DNA of 19,998 nt from Sporomusaceae bacterium (GTDB taxonomy: Bacteria > Bacillota_C > Negativicutes > Sporomusales_B > UBA7701). Shown one piece after another: positions 7,840 to 15,016 of the stretch. The position numbers were made by a program, and so were the translations under genes. Position 1 is the stretch's first letter, and every line of letters starts with the position of its first letter. The notes under the pieces were generated by a model that was not told where the DNA came from, did no database searches, and worked only from the letters and a program-made list of their open reading frames with translations. The stretch covers positions 1 through 19,998 of the forward strand of contig JALHDI010000049.1 of assembly GCA_022839045.1 (NCBI GenBank), written 5' to 3'.

Positions 7840-8115
7840 CTATTCACGCTCCACTAGCAATGTGGGCATCATCTCGTACACTTCCACATCGGCGGTGAGG
7901 CCTTCCTCGGCCAGGGCCAGGTTGATGACGGCCATCTCCTGATAGCCTTTGCGCATCAAATCTCTAACAGCCTTGCGCTTGCGCTCCTCGATGTAGAGGC
8001 GCATGGCTTCCCGCACGAATTGGCTGCGGCTGAGCTTCTCCATGGCTATGAAGCCGTCGACTTCCTGCAGCAAGCTGTTAGGGATGCTTATCATGATACG
8101 CTTTAACTCGGCCAC
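7840..8115 (-). CDS. ndoAI: Ribbon-helix-helix antitoxin NdoAI (EndoAI)
   Basis: A 91-residue CopG/RHH-type antitoxin. The N-terminal strand and helices ([20 protein letters not shown], then [19 protein letters not shown]) form the DNA-binding fold; the middle block [20 protein letters not shown] matches the B. subtilis EndoAI pattern, and the C-terminal tail is the expected NdoA-binding part. As in other type II systems it should neutralise the toxin and may repress its own operon. Start: GTG 8115, with GGGGGTGA about 4 bases upstream. The order antitoxin then toxin is conserved. In Bacillus this pair follows alr; here alr lies about 5 kb away on the other strand. Confidence 0.9.
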   Translation of the reverse strand: MAELKRIMISIPNSLLQEVDGFIAMEKLSRSQFVREAMRLYIEERKRKAVRDLMRKGYQEMAVINLALAEEGLTADVEVYEMMPTLLVERE

Positions 8116-8160
8116 ACCATCACCCCCGCCTCAGGTTATGCACAACGATACAATTGCAAT

Positions 8161-8175
8161 ATATAATCATTATAT
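8161..8175. repeat. Palindrome over the ndoAI -10 region
   Basis: ATATAAT-C-ATTATAT is a perfect 15-base palindrome (7-bp arms, one-base centre). The minus-strand -10 hexamer TATAAT lies in one arm (plus 8169-8174). It could be a dimer binding site for the RHH antitoxin, or simply AT-rich promoter sequence. Confidence 0.45.
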
Positions 8176-8198
8176 GAGTATTGATATACGAATGTCAA
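8169..8198 (-). promoter_or_regulatory. Consensus sigma-A promoter of ndoAI-ndoA
   Basis: On the minus strand a perfect TTGACA (plus 8193-8198) and a perfect TATAAT (plus 8169-8174) are separated by 18 bp. Transcription would start near 8162, leaving a leader of about 45 bases. Such a strong promoter usually implies repression, and operator-like boxes occupy the spacer and the upstream flank. Confidence 0.85.
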
Positions 8199-8215
8199 TG
8201 ATGTTGATATACCAC
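8180..8215. promoter_or_regulatory. Two operator-like boxes at the ndoAI promoter
   Basis: Plus-strand ATTGATATACGAAT (8180-8193) fills most of the -35/-10 spacer, and TTGATATACCAC (8204-8215) lies just upstream of the -35; TTGATATAC repeats with a 23-bp period. The boxes are close to the palindrome ATTGGTATACCAAT, the form recognised by many GntR-type repressors. A near-identical element recurs at 15017. Confidence 0.5.
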
Positions 8216-8281
8216 AAGCCCGTTTTATGCCTGTCAATCACTGGATTCCCGCTTGTACTGTATCATGGTTAAGTATGCATT

Positions 8282-8315
8282 GGCAAGACGCAAATTATGC
8301 CGGCAAACGCAAATT
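8282..8315. repeat. Short tandem direct repeat downstream of nnr
   Basis: GGCAAGACGCAAATT (8282-8296) and GGCAAACGCAAATT (8302-8315) repeat with a 20-bp period; a related GACGCAAATT occurs at 7444-7453, just outside the ndoA terminator. Function unknown. The rest of the 8216-8328 gap shows no gene and no clear terminator for nnr. Confidence 0.5.
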
Positions 8316-8328
8316 TTGGCAGCCGCGT

Positions 8329-9879
8329 TCAGTCGCCCCGCAGGGAGGCGATGGCCGCCGGCAGCGCCGGCAGGAGGTCGCCGGCCGCCATGCCGATCAG
8401 ACCTGTACGGGATGCCGTCTCGCCCGCCAGGCCATGGAGGAATGCGCCGGCGACGGCGGCATCGTGGCTGGTGAGGCCCTGGGCGATGAGGGCGGCGATG
8501 ACGCCGGTCAGCACGTCGCCGGTACCGCCGGTGGCCAGGGCGGCGTTGCCGGTGGTGTTGATGAAGGTTTCCCCGTCGGGATAGGCTATCACCGTGCCCG
8601 GCCCCTTGAGGACGACGATGGCGCCCAGGCCGGCGGCCGCGTCGCGGGTTGCCGAGAGCCGGTCGGCGTTGATGACCGGCAGGGGGCGCCCCGTAAGGCG
8701 GGCGAGTTCGCCGGGATGAGGCGTGAGGACCGCCAGGGCTTCGGTCTCGAGCAGGATTTCGGTGTGGCCGGCGAGGGCGTTCAGGCCGTCGGCGTCGATG
8801 ACCAGCGGGCAGCGGACGCTCCGCACGATCTCCCGTACCGCGGCGAAGGTTTCCTCGGCGCGGCCGAGGCCCGGACCGACGGCCAGCACGGCGGCGTTTT
8901 CCGCCATGGCGGCTATTTCTTCGACCGCCGCCGGCCCGATGATGCCGTCCCTTTCTTCGGGCAGCGGCTTGGTCATAACCTCGGTCAGTTTGACTTCCAT
9001 TATAGCGTTGAGGCCGGCGGCGACCCCGAGCGTAACCAGGCCGGCACCTGCGCGCACCGCCGCCATCGCGGCCAGGGCGGCCGCCCCGGTGAGCCCCGGC
9101 GACCCGGCGACGAACGCGGCCCGCCCCCCCGTGCCTTTGTGGGCCCACGGCCGGCGTTGCGGCAGGAGGCGCCGGATAAGCTCGGCGGTTACGGTGTTTT
9201 GTCTTATGGCACCGTCGGCGAGGAGCGCGGCCGGCAGTCCGATGTCGGCGACGGTCACTGAACCGGCGTGGGCTTTGCCGGGCTGGAAGAGAAGCCCCGG
9301 TTTCGGCAGCCCGAAGGTGACGGTATGGGCGGCGCTGACGGCCGCGCCCCGCACCCGGCCGGTGTCGGCATCGATGCCGGTGGGGATGTCGACGGCGATG
9401 ACGGGCTTGCCGGCTGCGTTGATAATTTTGACGACCGCAGCGAGGTCGCCGCCGACTTCGCCGCTGAAGCCGGTGCCGAGCAGGGCGTCGACCAGGCAAT
9501 CGGCGAAGGCCGCCGCGAGCGCCGCCTTGTCGCAGTCCCGCTCGCCGGCGATTTCGATCACTTCGGTCCCCATTTTCAGAAGGATGTCGAGGTTGGCGAG
9601 GGCGTCGCCGCCGACGGCGGTTTTCGCTCCCAACAGGAATATTTTGGTTTTGGCCCCCCGGGCGGCCAGATGGCGGGCGGCAACGAAGCCGTCGCCGCCG
9701 TTGTTGCCTTTCCCGCAAAAAATGCATATCTTTTTGTCGGCCGCACCGCCGAGGATGTCGGCGACCTTGCGGGCCACCTCGCCGCCGGCGTTCTCCATCA
9801 GGGCGATGCCGGCAAGGCCGTATTCGTTCATGGCCCGCTCGTCGATCCGGCGCATTTCCGCCGCCGTGGTGACTTTCAC
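8329..9879 (-). CDS. nnr: Bifunctional NAD(P)HX epimerase / ADP-dependent dehydratase
   Basis: A 516-residue repair enzyme that epimerises damaged NAD(P)H hydrates (N-terminal YjeF_N domain, about 1-210) and dehydrates the S form back to NAD(P)H at the expense of ADP (C-terminal ribokinase-like domain, about 225-510). N-terminal motifs: CGKGNNGGDGFVAARHL, DALLGTGFSGE and AVDIPTGIDADTG. C-terminal motifs: HKGTGGRAAFVAGSPGLTGA, AVGPGLG, DADGLNAL, LTPHPGELARL and NTTGNAALATGGTGDVLTG. Start: GTG 9879 overlaps the acpS stop (GTGA) and has GGGGAGG 9 bases upstream; a frame opening at 9897 would put that site inside the coding sequence. The acpS-nnr order is common in Firmicutes. Confidence 0.95.
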   Translation of the reverse strand: MKVTTAAEMRRIDERAMNEYGLAGIALMENAGGEVARKVADILGGAADKKICIFCGKGNNGGDGFVAARHLAARGAKTKIFLLGAKTAVGGDALANLDILLKMGTEVIEIAGERDCDKAALAAAFADCLVDALLGTGFSGEVGGDLAAVVKIINAAGKPVIAVDIPTGIDADTGRVRGAAVSAAHTVTFGLPKPGLLFQPGKAHAGSVTVADIGLPAALLADGAIRQNTVTAELIRRLLPQRRPWAHKGTGGRAAFVAGSPGLTGAAALAAMAAVRAGAGLVTLGVAAGLNAIMEVKLTEVMTKPLPEERDGIIGPAAVEEIAAMAENAAVLAVGPGLGRAEETFAAVREIVRSVRCPLVIDADGLNALAGHTEILLETEALAVLTPHPGELARLTGRPLPVINADRLSATRDAAAGLGAIVVLKGPGTVIAYPDGETFINTTGNAALATGGTGDVLTGVIAALIAQGLTSHDAAVAGAFLHGLAGETASRTGLIGMAAGDLLPALPAAIASLRGD

Positions 9880-10259
9880 CGCTGTTCGCCTCCCCACAGG
9901 ACAGCCTGCGCCGCCGCGTAGTCGCGGGCGTGGCTCAGCGAGATGTGGACGGCGGTCACGCCCATTTTGGCCGCCAATGCGGCGAAGTGGCCGCGGAGGC
10001 TTACCGTCGGCCGTCCGTTCGCGTCCGCCAGTATTTCCACGTCCTGCCAGGTTCCCGCCGATAGGCCGGTGCCGAACGCTTTCATGACAGCCTCCTTACC
10101 GGCGAAACGGGCGGCGTAGGAGGCTGTCCGTTGCACGCCCCGCCCGTCGCAGTATTCGCGTTCGGCGGCGGTGAAGACGCGGCGGGCGAAGTTGTCCCGC
10201 TCCACGGCCGCCCCGATGCGGTCGATCTCGATGATGTCGATGCCGATACCCACTATCAC
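9876..10259 (-). CDS. acpS: Holo-[acyl-carrier-protein] synthase
   Basis: A 127-residue enzyme that transfers 4'-phosphopantetheine from CoA to apo-ACP for fatty acid synthesis. The signature blocks are GIGIDIIEIDRI at the N-terminus (metal-binding Asp), RFAGKEAVMKAFGTGL in the middle and the C-terminal SLSHARDYAAAQAVLW. The length is typical of AcpS trimers. Start: GTG 10259 (MIVGIGID) with GAGGTGG about 5 bases upstream; the longer open frame to 10328 adds 23 residues not expected in the family. The stop overlaps the nnr start by four bases, indicating translational coupling. Confidence 0.94.
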   Translation of the reverse strand: MIVGIGIDIIEIDRIGAAVERDNFARRVFTAAEREYCDGRGVQRTASYAARFAGKEAVMKAFGTGLSAGTWQDVEILADANGRPTVSLRGHFAALAAKMGVTAVHISLSHARDYAAAQAVLWGGEQR

Positions 10260-10326
10260 GCGGGCCACCTCGTTTCGCAGTGTTATGGGTCTATTATTCC
10301 GTTTTGGGAAGCGCATTCCCTGCCGC

Positions 10327-10346
10327 ACCGGGTGATTTTCCCCGGT
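10327..10346. repeat. Small hairpin upstream of acpS
   Basis: ACCGGG (10327-10332) and CCCGGT (10341-10346) are perfect 6-bp arms around an 8-base T-rich loop, in the gap between divergent acpS and the DUF2680 gene. It has no T tract and is not an obvious terminator. Confidence 0.4.
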
Positions 10347-10362
10347 TCGCCGGCTGCATGTT

Positions 10363-10415
10363 TCACATTTTTGTCACATTTGCGCCATATTTTTGCCAAA
10401 TTGGTTTTTTATAAT
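10363..10415 (+). promoter_or_regulatory. Upstream region of the DUF2680 gene: direct repeat and -10
   Basis: TCACATTT is repeated at 10363-10370 and 10374-10381 with an 11-bp period, one helical turn, so two proteins could bind the same face of the DNA. TATAAT at 10410-10415 is a perfect -10, but no good -35 lies 16-18 bases upstream, which would fit an activator-dependent promoter. Confidence 0.4.
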
Positions 10416-10445
10416 AAAAGCAAATAAACTCAAGGAGGAACAGCC

Positions 10446-10826
10446 ATGAAAAAGACTGTCGCCTATGTAACCCTCGTAGCCATGGTCCTGGTGGTCGCCG
10501 CTTCGCTGGTCGCGAGCGCCGCCCCCGGCCAGAATCCGCCCCTCGGCCCGCAGCGCCAGGCCATAACCCTCACCGATGAGCAGAAGAAGGAACTCGCTCC
10601 TCTGTATGAGAAGATGTTCGAGACCAGGAAAGCGATCATGCAGAAGTACGTCGACTTCGGCTACATGACCCAGGAGCAGGCCGACCAGCGCGCCGCCTGG
10701 ATGAAAGAGCGCATGAGCCAGGGGTACGGCCCCGGCATGATGGGCAAGGGCTTCGGCAGAGGCCCCGGCTTCGGCCAAGGCTGGCGCGGTCCCTGTTTCC
10801 AGCAGCAGCCGGCCGCCAACCAGTAA
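10446..10826 (+). CDS. Secreted DUF2680 family protein
   Basis: A 126-residue exported protein: signal peptide about 1-25 (ending VASAA), then the DUF2680 core LTDEQKKELAPLYEKMFETR and KYVDFGYMTQEQADQRAAW, which predicts two amphipathic helices as in B. subtilis YckD. The C-terminus (GYGPGMMGKGFGRGPGFGQG) is Gly/Met-rich and disordered, ending in a Gln-rich tail with one Cys. The helix-turn-helix resembles Spy/CpxP-type periplasmic proteins, and the Met/Gly tail suggests possible metal binding (inference); no function is established for the family. ATG 10446 has AAGGAGG 7 bases upstream. It is a single-gene unit. Confidence 0.85.
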   Translation: MKKTVAYVTLVAMVLVVAASLVASAAPGQNPPLGPQRQAITLTDEQKKELAPLYEKMFETRKAIMQKYVDFGYMTQEQADQRAAWMKERMSQGYGPGMMGKGFGRGPGFGQGWRGPCFQQQPAANQ

Positions 10827-10834
10827 CCGCTGAC

Positions 10835-10872
10835 GAAGAAACCCCTGCACAGCCGCAGGGGTTTCTTCTTTA
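10835..10872. terminator. Bidirectional terminator between the DUF2680 gene and splB
   Basis: Perfect 14-bp stem GAAGAAACCCCTGC / GCAGGGGTTTCTTC (10835-10848 and 10855-10868) with loop ACAGCC and A/T-rich flanks. It serves two convergent genes. Confidence 0.9.
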
Positions 10873-11895
10873 TACGAAATATTCCACTTTGGCCGCCGGG
10901 AAATATGTGTTCACCTGTTCGCGCATGAAGTCGCCGATAGTGCGCATTGTATCGGCGTGATAGATGTATTTGCCGTAGCCGAACTGGCCGAATTTGTACT
11001 TGCGCTCTTCCTCGTCCATGGGCAGGCTGGTTTCGGGGAAGACGGCGGCGATGTTGGTCTTGGCCCGTTTGGTGAAGCGGTGGGTGATGAATTCGAAGGT
11101 CAGGTCCTCGCCGGCAGCTTCCGGCAGGGCGGCGGCCAGGCTGCGGAAGAGGTCGGCGTAATCCTCCCGCCAGGCGGGGTGGTGAAAGATGGGGGCGATG
11201 ATGAAGCCCAGCGGATACCCGGCCTTCGCCGCCTGCGCGGCCGCCGCCGCCCGGTCCGCCAGACCCGGGGTGCGGTGCTCGTACCGGCGGATGACGTCCG
11301 CGGCGTTGAGGCTGAAGCGGAAGCGGGTGTGGCCGTTGTGCGCGGCATCGAGGAGCGGCGCAACGTCGTCGTGTTTGGTGACGAAGCGGAAGCGCCCCAG
11401 GGGTTCGCGGCCGAAAAATTCGATGGTGGCGCGCAGCAGGCCGGTCAGGTATTCGGTGGGGATGGGGTCGGAGGTCGCCGCGCCTTCGAATACGGTTATT
11501 TCCGGGGCGCGGGCCGCCATATACTCGCCGGCTTTGGCCAAAATGTCGCCGATATTCACGTATACCCTAAGGTACGGCCGCCGGCCCAGGGTGGTGGCGA
11601 GGTAACAGTATTCGCACATTCCCGGGCAGCTGGTATTGAGCGGCAGTTGATAGTGGGCCGACGGTTTGCAGGTCGCGAAGGCGGCGCTTCTTCTGACCCC
11701 GACGACCAACGTCCGCTTGGCCGCGCGATAAGCCTCCCCCGCGGTTTTCCCCGGCAGCCCGGTCACCCGGTTATGCGAGCCGGTCAGCTCTACCGGCACT
11801 TTCATGGCCCGCAGGGTGTCGTACAGCTTGCGCCCCAGGGGATAATCGAAGGCGGCCGGCTCGAAATAGGCCCTGGCGGGAACAAAGCGTTGCAT
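10870..11895 (-). CDS. splB: Spore photoproduct lyase (radical SAM), atypical
   Basis: A 341-residue radical-SAM enzyme that repairs 5-thyminyl-5,6-dihydrothymine in UV-damaged spore DNA during germination. The cluster motif is C90-PGM-C94-EY-C97 (CX3CX2C), with Tyr 96 and Tyr 98 as in the Geobacillus enzyme, preceded by CKPSAHYQLPLNTS. The segment that usually carries the H-donating cysteine (Cys 140/141, followed by T-S-D) reads EGAATSD, so Ala 140 replaces it. Cys 76 is the nearest alternative; from memory the C. acetobutylicum enzyme also lacks the usual Cys and uses one upstream of the cluster. ATG 11895 has GGAGGTGG 4 bases upstream; the longer open frame has no such site. Monocistronic. 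Confidence 0.92.
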   Translation of the reverse strand: MQRFVPARAYFEPAAFDYPLGRKLYDTLRAMKVPVELTGSHNRVTGLPGKTAGEAYRAAKRTLVVGVRRSAAFATCKPSAHYQLPLNTSCPGMCEYCYLATTLGRRPYLRVYVNIGDILAKAGEYMAARAPEITVFEGAATSDPIPTEYLTGLLRATIEFFGREPLGRFRFVTKHDDVAPLLDAAHNGHTRFRFSLNAADVIRRYEHRTPGLADRAAAAAQAAKAGYPLGFIIAPIFHHPAWREDYADLFRSLAAALPEAAGEDLTFEFITHRFTKRAKTNIAAVFPETSLPMDEEERKYKFGQFGYGKYIYHADTMRTIGDFMREQVNTYFPAAKVEYFV

Positions 11896-11955
11896 GCGTC
11901 CACCTCCGCACGTTTTCGCTGATAGTATCCCCGGCGGGAAATTTTCCATCAGCAC

Positions 11956-11984
11956 TGGCGAAAGCGCCGGCCGGACAGTAGAAT
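11956..11984 (+). promoter_or_regulatory. Possible promoter of the rhomboid gene
   Basis: TGGCGA (11956-11961), a 17-bp spacer and TAGAAT (11979-11984), followed by an AT-rich stretch. The -35 is weak, and GGCG-AAAG-CGCC, a small inverted repeat, overlaps it. Confidence 0.35.
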
Positions 11985-12017
11985 ATATATAAAACACCCC
12001 GATTGGAGGATCGAACC

Positions 12018-12677
12018 GTGTTCCCCCTCCACGACAATATCCCGTCCCGCACCTGGCCGTTGGTGACCGTCGCGCTCATCGTCGCCAATTTCTATGTCTT
12101 CTATCAGGAACTGATCCTCAGCGACGCGGCTTTAGGCAGATTCATCCATACCTGGGGCCTCGTGCCGGCGGATTTTATCGCCCGGTTGGTACACGAGCCC
12201 TTCCAGCCCGCCACCTATGCGCCGCTGTTCGCCAACCTTTTCCTCCACGGGGGCTGGATGCACATCCTCGGCAATATGTGGTATCTGTGGATTTTCGGCG
12301 ACAATATCGAAGACCGGCTGGGCAAACCCCGCTTTCTCCTGTTCTATATCCTGTGCGGCGTAATCGCCAACGCGGCCCAGATAATCGTCGATCCCGGTTC
12401 CGCGATCCCCACCGTCGGGGCCAGCGGTGCCATTTCCGGCGTGCTGGGCGGCTATCTTATGCTTTTCCCCCGGGCGCGCATCGCCACTCTCGTTCCCCTT
12501 TTCCCCATCTTCCCCATTCTTCAGATCCCCGCCCTGCTCTTCCTGCCGCTATGGTTCTTCATCCAGCTCCAGCAGGGAGCCGCCGCCCTGTTCATGGCCG
12601 GCACGAATATCGCCTGGTGGGCCCATATCGGCGGCTTCGCCGCCGGTTTCCTGCTGGTCAGAATCGTCAAGGCGTAG
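12018..12677 (+). CDS. Rhomboid-family intramembrane serine protease
   Basis: A 219-residue, six-helix membrane protease. The signature regions are FLHGGWMHILGNMWYLWIFG (helix 2, with His and Asn of the oxyanion site), the catalytic serine in GASGAISGVLGGYL (helix 4) and the catalytic histidine in WWAHIGGFAAGF (helix 6); both catalytic residues are present. A hydrophobic hairpin (LFPIFPILQIPALLFLPLWF) lies between. Rhomboids cut transmembrane segments of client proteins; the client is unknown. GTG 12018 is chosen because GGAGGA (12005-12010) lies 7 bases upstream; the in-frame TTG at 12003 has no site. The gene is divergent from splB and followed after 56 bases by the GerD-like gene on the same strand. 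Confidence 0.93.
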   Translation: MFPLHDNIPSRTWPLVTVALIVANFYVFYQELILSDAALGRFIHTWGLVPADFIARLVHEPFQPATYAPLFANLFLHGGWMHILGNMWYLWIFGDNIEDRLGKPRFLLFYILCGVIANAAQIIVDPGSAIPTVGASGAISGVLGGYLMLFPRARIATLVPLFPIFPILQIPALLFLPLWFFIQLQQGAAALFMAGTNIAWWAHIGGFAAGFLLVRIVKA

Positions 12678-12733
12678 TATAAAGGGGCCGCTTCCCGGCC
12701 AACCTATCTGCAAACGGCAAAGGAGTTGGCGCT

Positions 12734-13198
12734 GTGTTGCAGAAACTATCGCCCTGGCTGGCGGCCGGGCTAACCACCGGGCTCGTCGTCACCCTGGGGC
12801 TATGGCTTACGGCGGCCATTTTTTTCAATACTTTCATCATCGGTCAGCGTGTCACCCCGGACCAGAAGATGGTCGCGTCGCTGATCGAGACCGGTCTCAA
12901 CAACCCCGAAGTCCAGGCTGCGGTCAAACACCAGGTGATGCTTTATCTGCGCTCCCCCGAGGGCAAGGCCCGCATGGCCGAAATGATAAAGTCGCCGGAA
13001 ATGGTCAAAGCCCTGGCGGAGAATATTCAGTCTCCCGAGATGAGAGTCGCCATTCTCAAACTGATGGAGGTGCCCGAGTTCCGCGCCGCCGTCCTCGATA
13101 TCATCAAGGATACCCCGGAGATGAAGACCCTCACCATCCTGTCCTCGGCGATCGTGTGGGACCCGCCGGCGGCGCCGGCGGCGGAACCGTATTATTGA
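12734..13198 (+). CDS. Membrane-anchored GerD-like helical repeat protein
   Basis: A 154-residue protein with one N-terminal membrane helix (about 8-35) and a helical ectodomain built of repeating SPE/NPE/TPE units (NNPEVQAAV, RSPEGKARM, KSPEMVKAL, QSPEMRVAI, DTPEMKTL). This resembles the core domain of the Bacillus germination protein GerD, which also repeats short D/S-P-E helices, but GerD is a lipoprotein and this protein has a transmembrane anchor with no lipobox. The GerD link rests on pattern memory only; it could be an unrelated helical scaffold. GTG 12734 has AGGAG 8 bases upstream. It probably shares a transcript with the rhomboid and is followed by a terminator. Confidence 0.7.
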   Translation: MLQKLSPWLAAGLTTGLVVTLGLWLTAAIFFNTFIIGQRVTPDQKMVASLIETGLNNPEVQAAVKHQVMLYLRSPEGKARMAEMIKSPEMVKALAENIQSPEMRVAILKLMEVPEFRAAVLDIIKDTPEMKTLTILSSAIVWDPPAAPAAEPYY

Positions 13199-13203
13199 GC
13201 ACG

Positions 13204-13232
13204 AAAAAGAGCCGTGAAACACGGCTCTTTTT
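13204..13232. terminator. Bidirectional terminator between the GerD-like gene and the flavoprotein gene
   Basis: GAGCCGTG / CACGGCTC stem (13209-13216 and 13220-13227) with loop AAA, flanked by AAAAA and TTTTT that can pair or serve as U tracts in either direction. Confidence 0.92.
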
Positions 13233-13254
13233 GTGTTGATTTAGGCAACCGAGC

Positions 13255-14934
13255 TTATTTCTCGCATTCGAAGGGCCAGGCATTTATGCCCCCCTCCATC
13301 ACCTGTATATTCTTGAATTCTTCGCCTTCGAGGATGAGGGCCGCTTCGTAGCCCCGCAGGCTGATCTTGCAGAAGGCGACGATTTCGTCGTCCTTGTTGA
13401 GTTCGGCCAACCGGCTGCGGAGCTGTCCCAGCGGGATGTATTTGACGTTCGGGCAGGCCAGCCGCCCTTGCTGCTTGCATTCGTCGGGGGTGCGGACGTC
13501 GAGGAATACCGTCTTGCCCGTGTCGATCTTCTCTTTGGCTGTCAGCGAGGAGATGCCTTTGAGCCGGCCGGCCAGTTTGTTGAGGACGGCCAACGCGGCG
13601 ACCGCGACGTTGTCGATCGGCGAGTTGTATGGCGGCGCGTAGGCTACGTCGATGTCGAACAGGTCGCCGACCTTGCCCCCGAGGGTGATGGCTGTGGCGA
13701 CGATGTCGATGCGTTTGGCCACTTCGCCTTCGCCGAAGGCCTGGGCGCCGAGGATGCGGCCGGTGTTGGCCTCGGCGATTAGTTTGACGGTGATGAGCTT
13801 GGCGCCCGGCATGTAATGGGGACGGTCGTGGCCGCCAATCATGGCGGTGACGTAATCGTAGCCGAGGCGTTTGGCGTCCCGCTCGGTCAGGCCGGTCTTG
13901 CCGACGTTCATGTCGAGCACCTTGACGACAACCGTGCCGAGGACGCCGCGGAATTTCTCGTCGCCGCCGCCGAGGTTGTCGCCGATGACCCGGCCGTGCT
14001 TGTTGGCCGTGGAGCCCATCGGCGTGAAGATTTTTTCCCCGGAGATGAGGTGGGTGTTCTCGGCGCAGTCGCCGCCGACATAGATGGCGGGGTCGCTGGT
14101 GAGCAGGTTTTCGTTGACCGCGATGGCTCCCGACGGGCCGATGGCGAGGCCGGCGTTTTTGGCCAACTCGACGTTCGGCCGGACGCCGATGGCGAGGATG
14201 ACGAGGTCGGCGGGGATGGTCCGCTGGTCGGTGACCACGGCCGACACAGCCCCGTCGCCGGTGAATTTCTCGACCTTTTCGCCGGTCAGGAGGGTGAGGC
14301 CCTGTTCGCGGGCGTACTTGGCCACCGAGCCGGCGATTTCCTCGTCAAGGAAAGCGGGGAATATCTGCTTCTGCATTTCGATGACGGTGACGTTGACTTC
14401 CCATAGTTTGAGGGCTTCGGCCATTTCCAGCCCCACCAGGCCGGCGCCGATGATGACGGCGTTCTCGAATTTGCCCCGTTCGAGCCCCGCCCGCACCGCT
14501 TTGGCATCGTCGGGGTGCCAGAGCTGAAAGATGTTGTCCAGTTCTATCCCCGGCAGGGGCGGTTTTACCGGTAGCGCGCCAGTGGCGATTACCAGTTTGT
14601 CGTAAGGCAGTTTCCGTTCCTCGCCGCTGGCGAGGTCTTTAACCGTCACTACCTTGGCGGCCCTGTCGATGCCGGTGGCCAGCGTCTCGGTCAATACGTC
14701 GATATCTTTCACGTTCTTGAAGAAAGCCGGATTGCGCACCGCTCCGGCGGGAGTCGTCATCAGCTGGTTGATGTCCTGCACGTCGCCGGCCACGTAATAA
14801 GGCAGGCCGCATGCCCCGTAGGAGATCATTTTCCCTTTCTCGACCACCGTAATCCGCGCGGCCGGGTCGACGCGTCTGGCTTTGGCGGCAGCTTTTAACC
14901 CGGCGGCGACGCCGCCGATAATCACGATATTCAT
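13255..14934 (-). CDS. CoA-disulfide reductase-like flavoprotein fused to rhodanese
   Basis: A 559-residue NAD(P)H-dependent flavoprotein of the CoADR-RHD type. The N-terminal FAD motif is IIGGVAAGLKAAAKARR, the single redox cysteine is C42 in SYGACGLPYYV, the NAD(P)H motif is VIIGAGLVGLEMAEAL, followed by a dimerisation domain (to about 450). The rhodanese domain covers about 460-559 with active-site C522 in FCKISLRG. Relatives reduce CoA disulfide, CoA persulfide or polysulfide; the fused rhodanese favours persulfide handling (Npsr type), which links it to sulfur respiration or sulfane-sulfur detoxification (inference). ATG 14934 has AAGGGGGAG 7 bases upstream. It has its own promoter, 121 bases past moeA. 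Confidence 0.93.
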   Translation of the reverse strand: MNIVIIGGVAAGLKAAAKARRVDPAARITVVEKGKMISYGACGLPYYVAGDVQDINQLMTTPAGAVRNPAFFKNVKDIDVLTETLATGIDRAAKVVTVKDLASGEERKLPYDKLVIATGALPVKPPLPGIELDNIFQLWHPDDAKAVRAGLERGKFENAVIIGAGLVGLEMAEALKLWEVNVTVIEMQKQIFPAFLDEEIAGSVAKYAREQGLTLLTGEKVEKFTGDGAVSAVVTDQRTIPADLVILAIGVRPNVELAKNAGLAIGPSGAIAVNENLLTSDPAIYVGGDCAENTHLISGEKIFTPMGSTANKHGRVIGDNLGGGDEKFRGVLGTVVVKVLDMNVGKTGLTERDAKRLGYDYVTAMIGGHDRPHYMPGAKLITVKLIAEANTGRILGAQAFGEGEVAKRIDIVATAITLGGKVGDLFDIDVAYAPPYNSPIDNVAVAALAVLNKLAGRLKGISSLTAKEKIDTGKTVFLDVRTPDECKQQGRLACPNVKYIPLGQLRSRLAELNKDDEIVAFCKISLRGYEAALILEGEEFKNIQVMEGGINAWPFECEK

Positions 14935-14973
14935 CGCAGCACTCCCCCTTCTTGGGTTTGTTTCACCATCTCA

Positions 14974-15002
14974 ATTGTATAATGGGGCTTAACCCAAAGC
15001 AA
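14974..15002 (-). promoter_or_regulatory. Promoter of the flavoprotein-rhodanese gene
   Basis: Minus strand TTGCTT (plus 14997-15002) and TACAAT (plus 14974-14979) with a 17-bp spacer. An operator-like box lies just upstream at 15017-15030. Confidence 0.55.
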
Positions 15003-15016
15003 ACTAATTAGTCGGA

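Noticed and set aside
7839..7847. GTG 7847 as the ndoA start
   Set aside because: It lies inside the antitoxin reading frame with GGAG only one base away; ATG 7838 matches the conserved N-terminus.
8234..9727. 497-codon minus-strand frame within nnr
   Set aside because: Arg/Gly-rich out-of-frame translation of nnr.
8723..10087. 454-codon plus-strand frame opposite nnr and acpS
   Set aside because: Ser/Ala/Arg-rich shadow of two well-supported genes.
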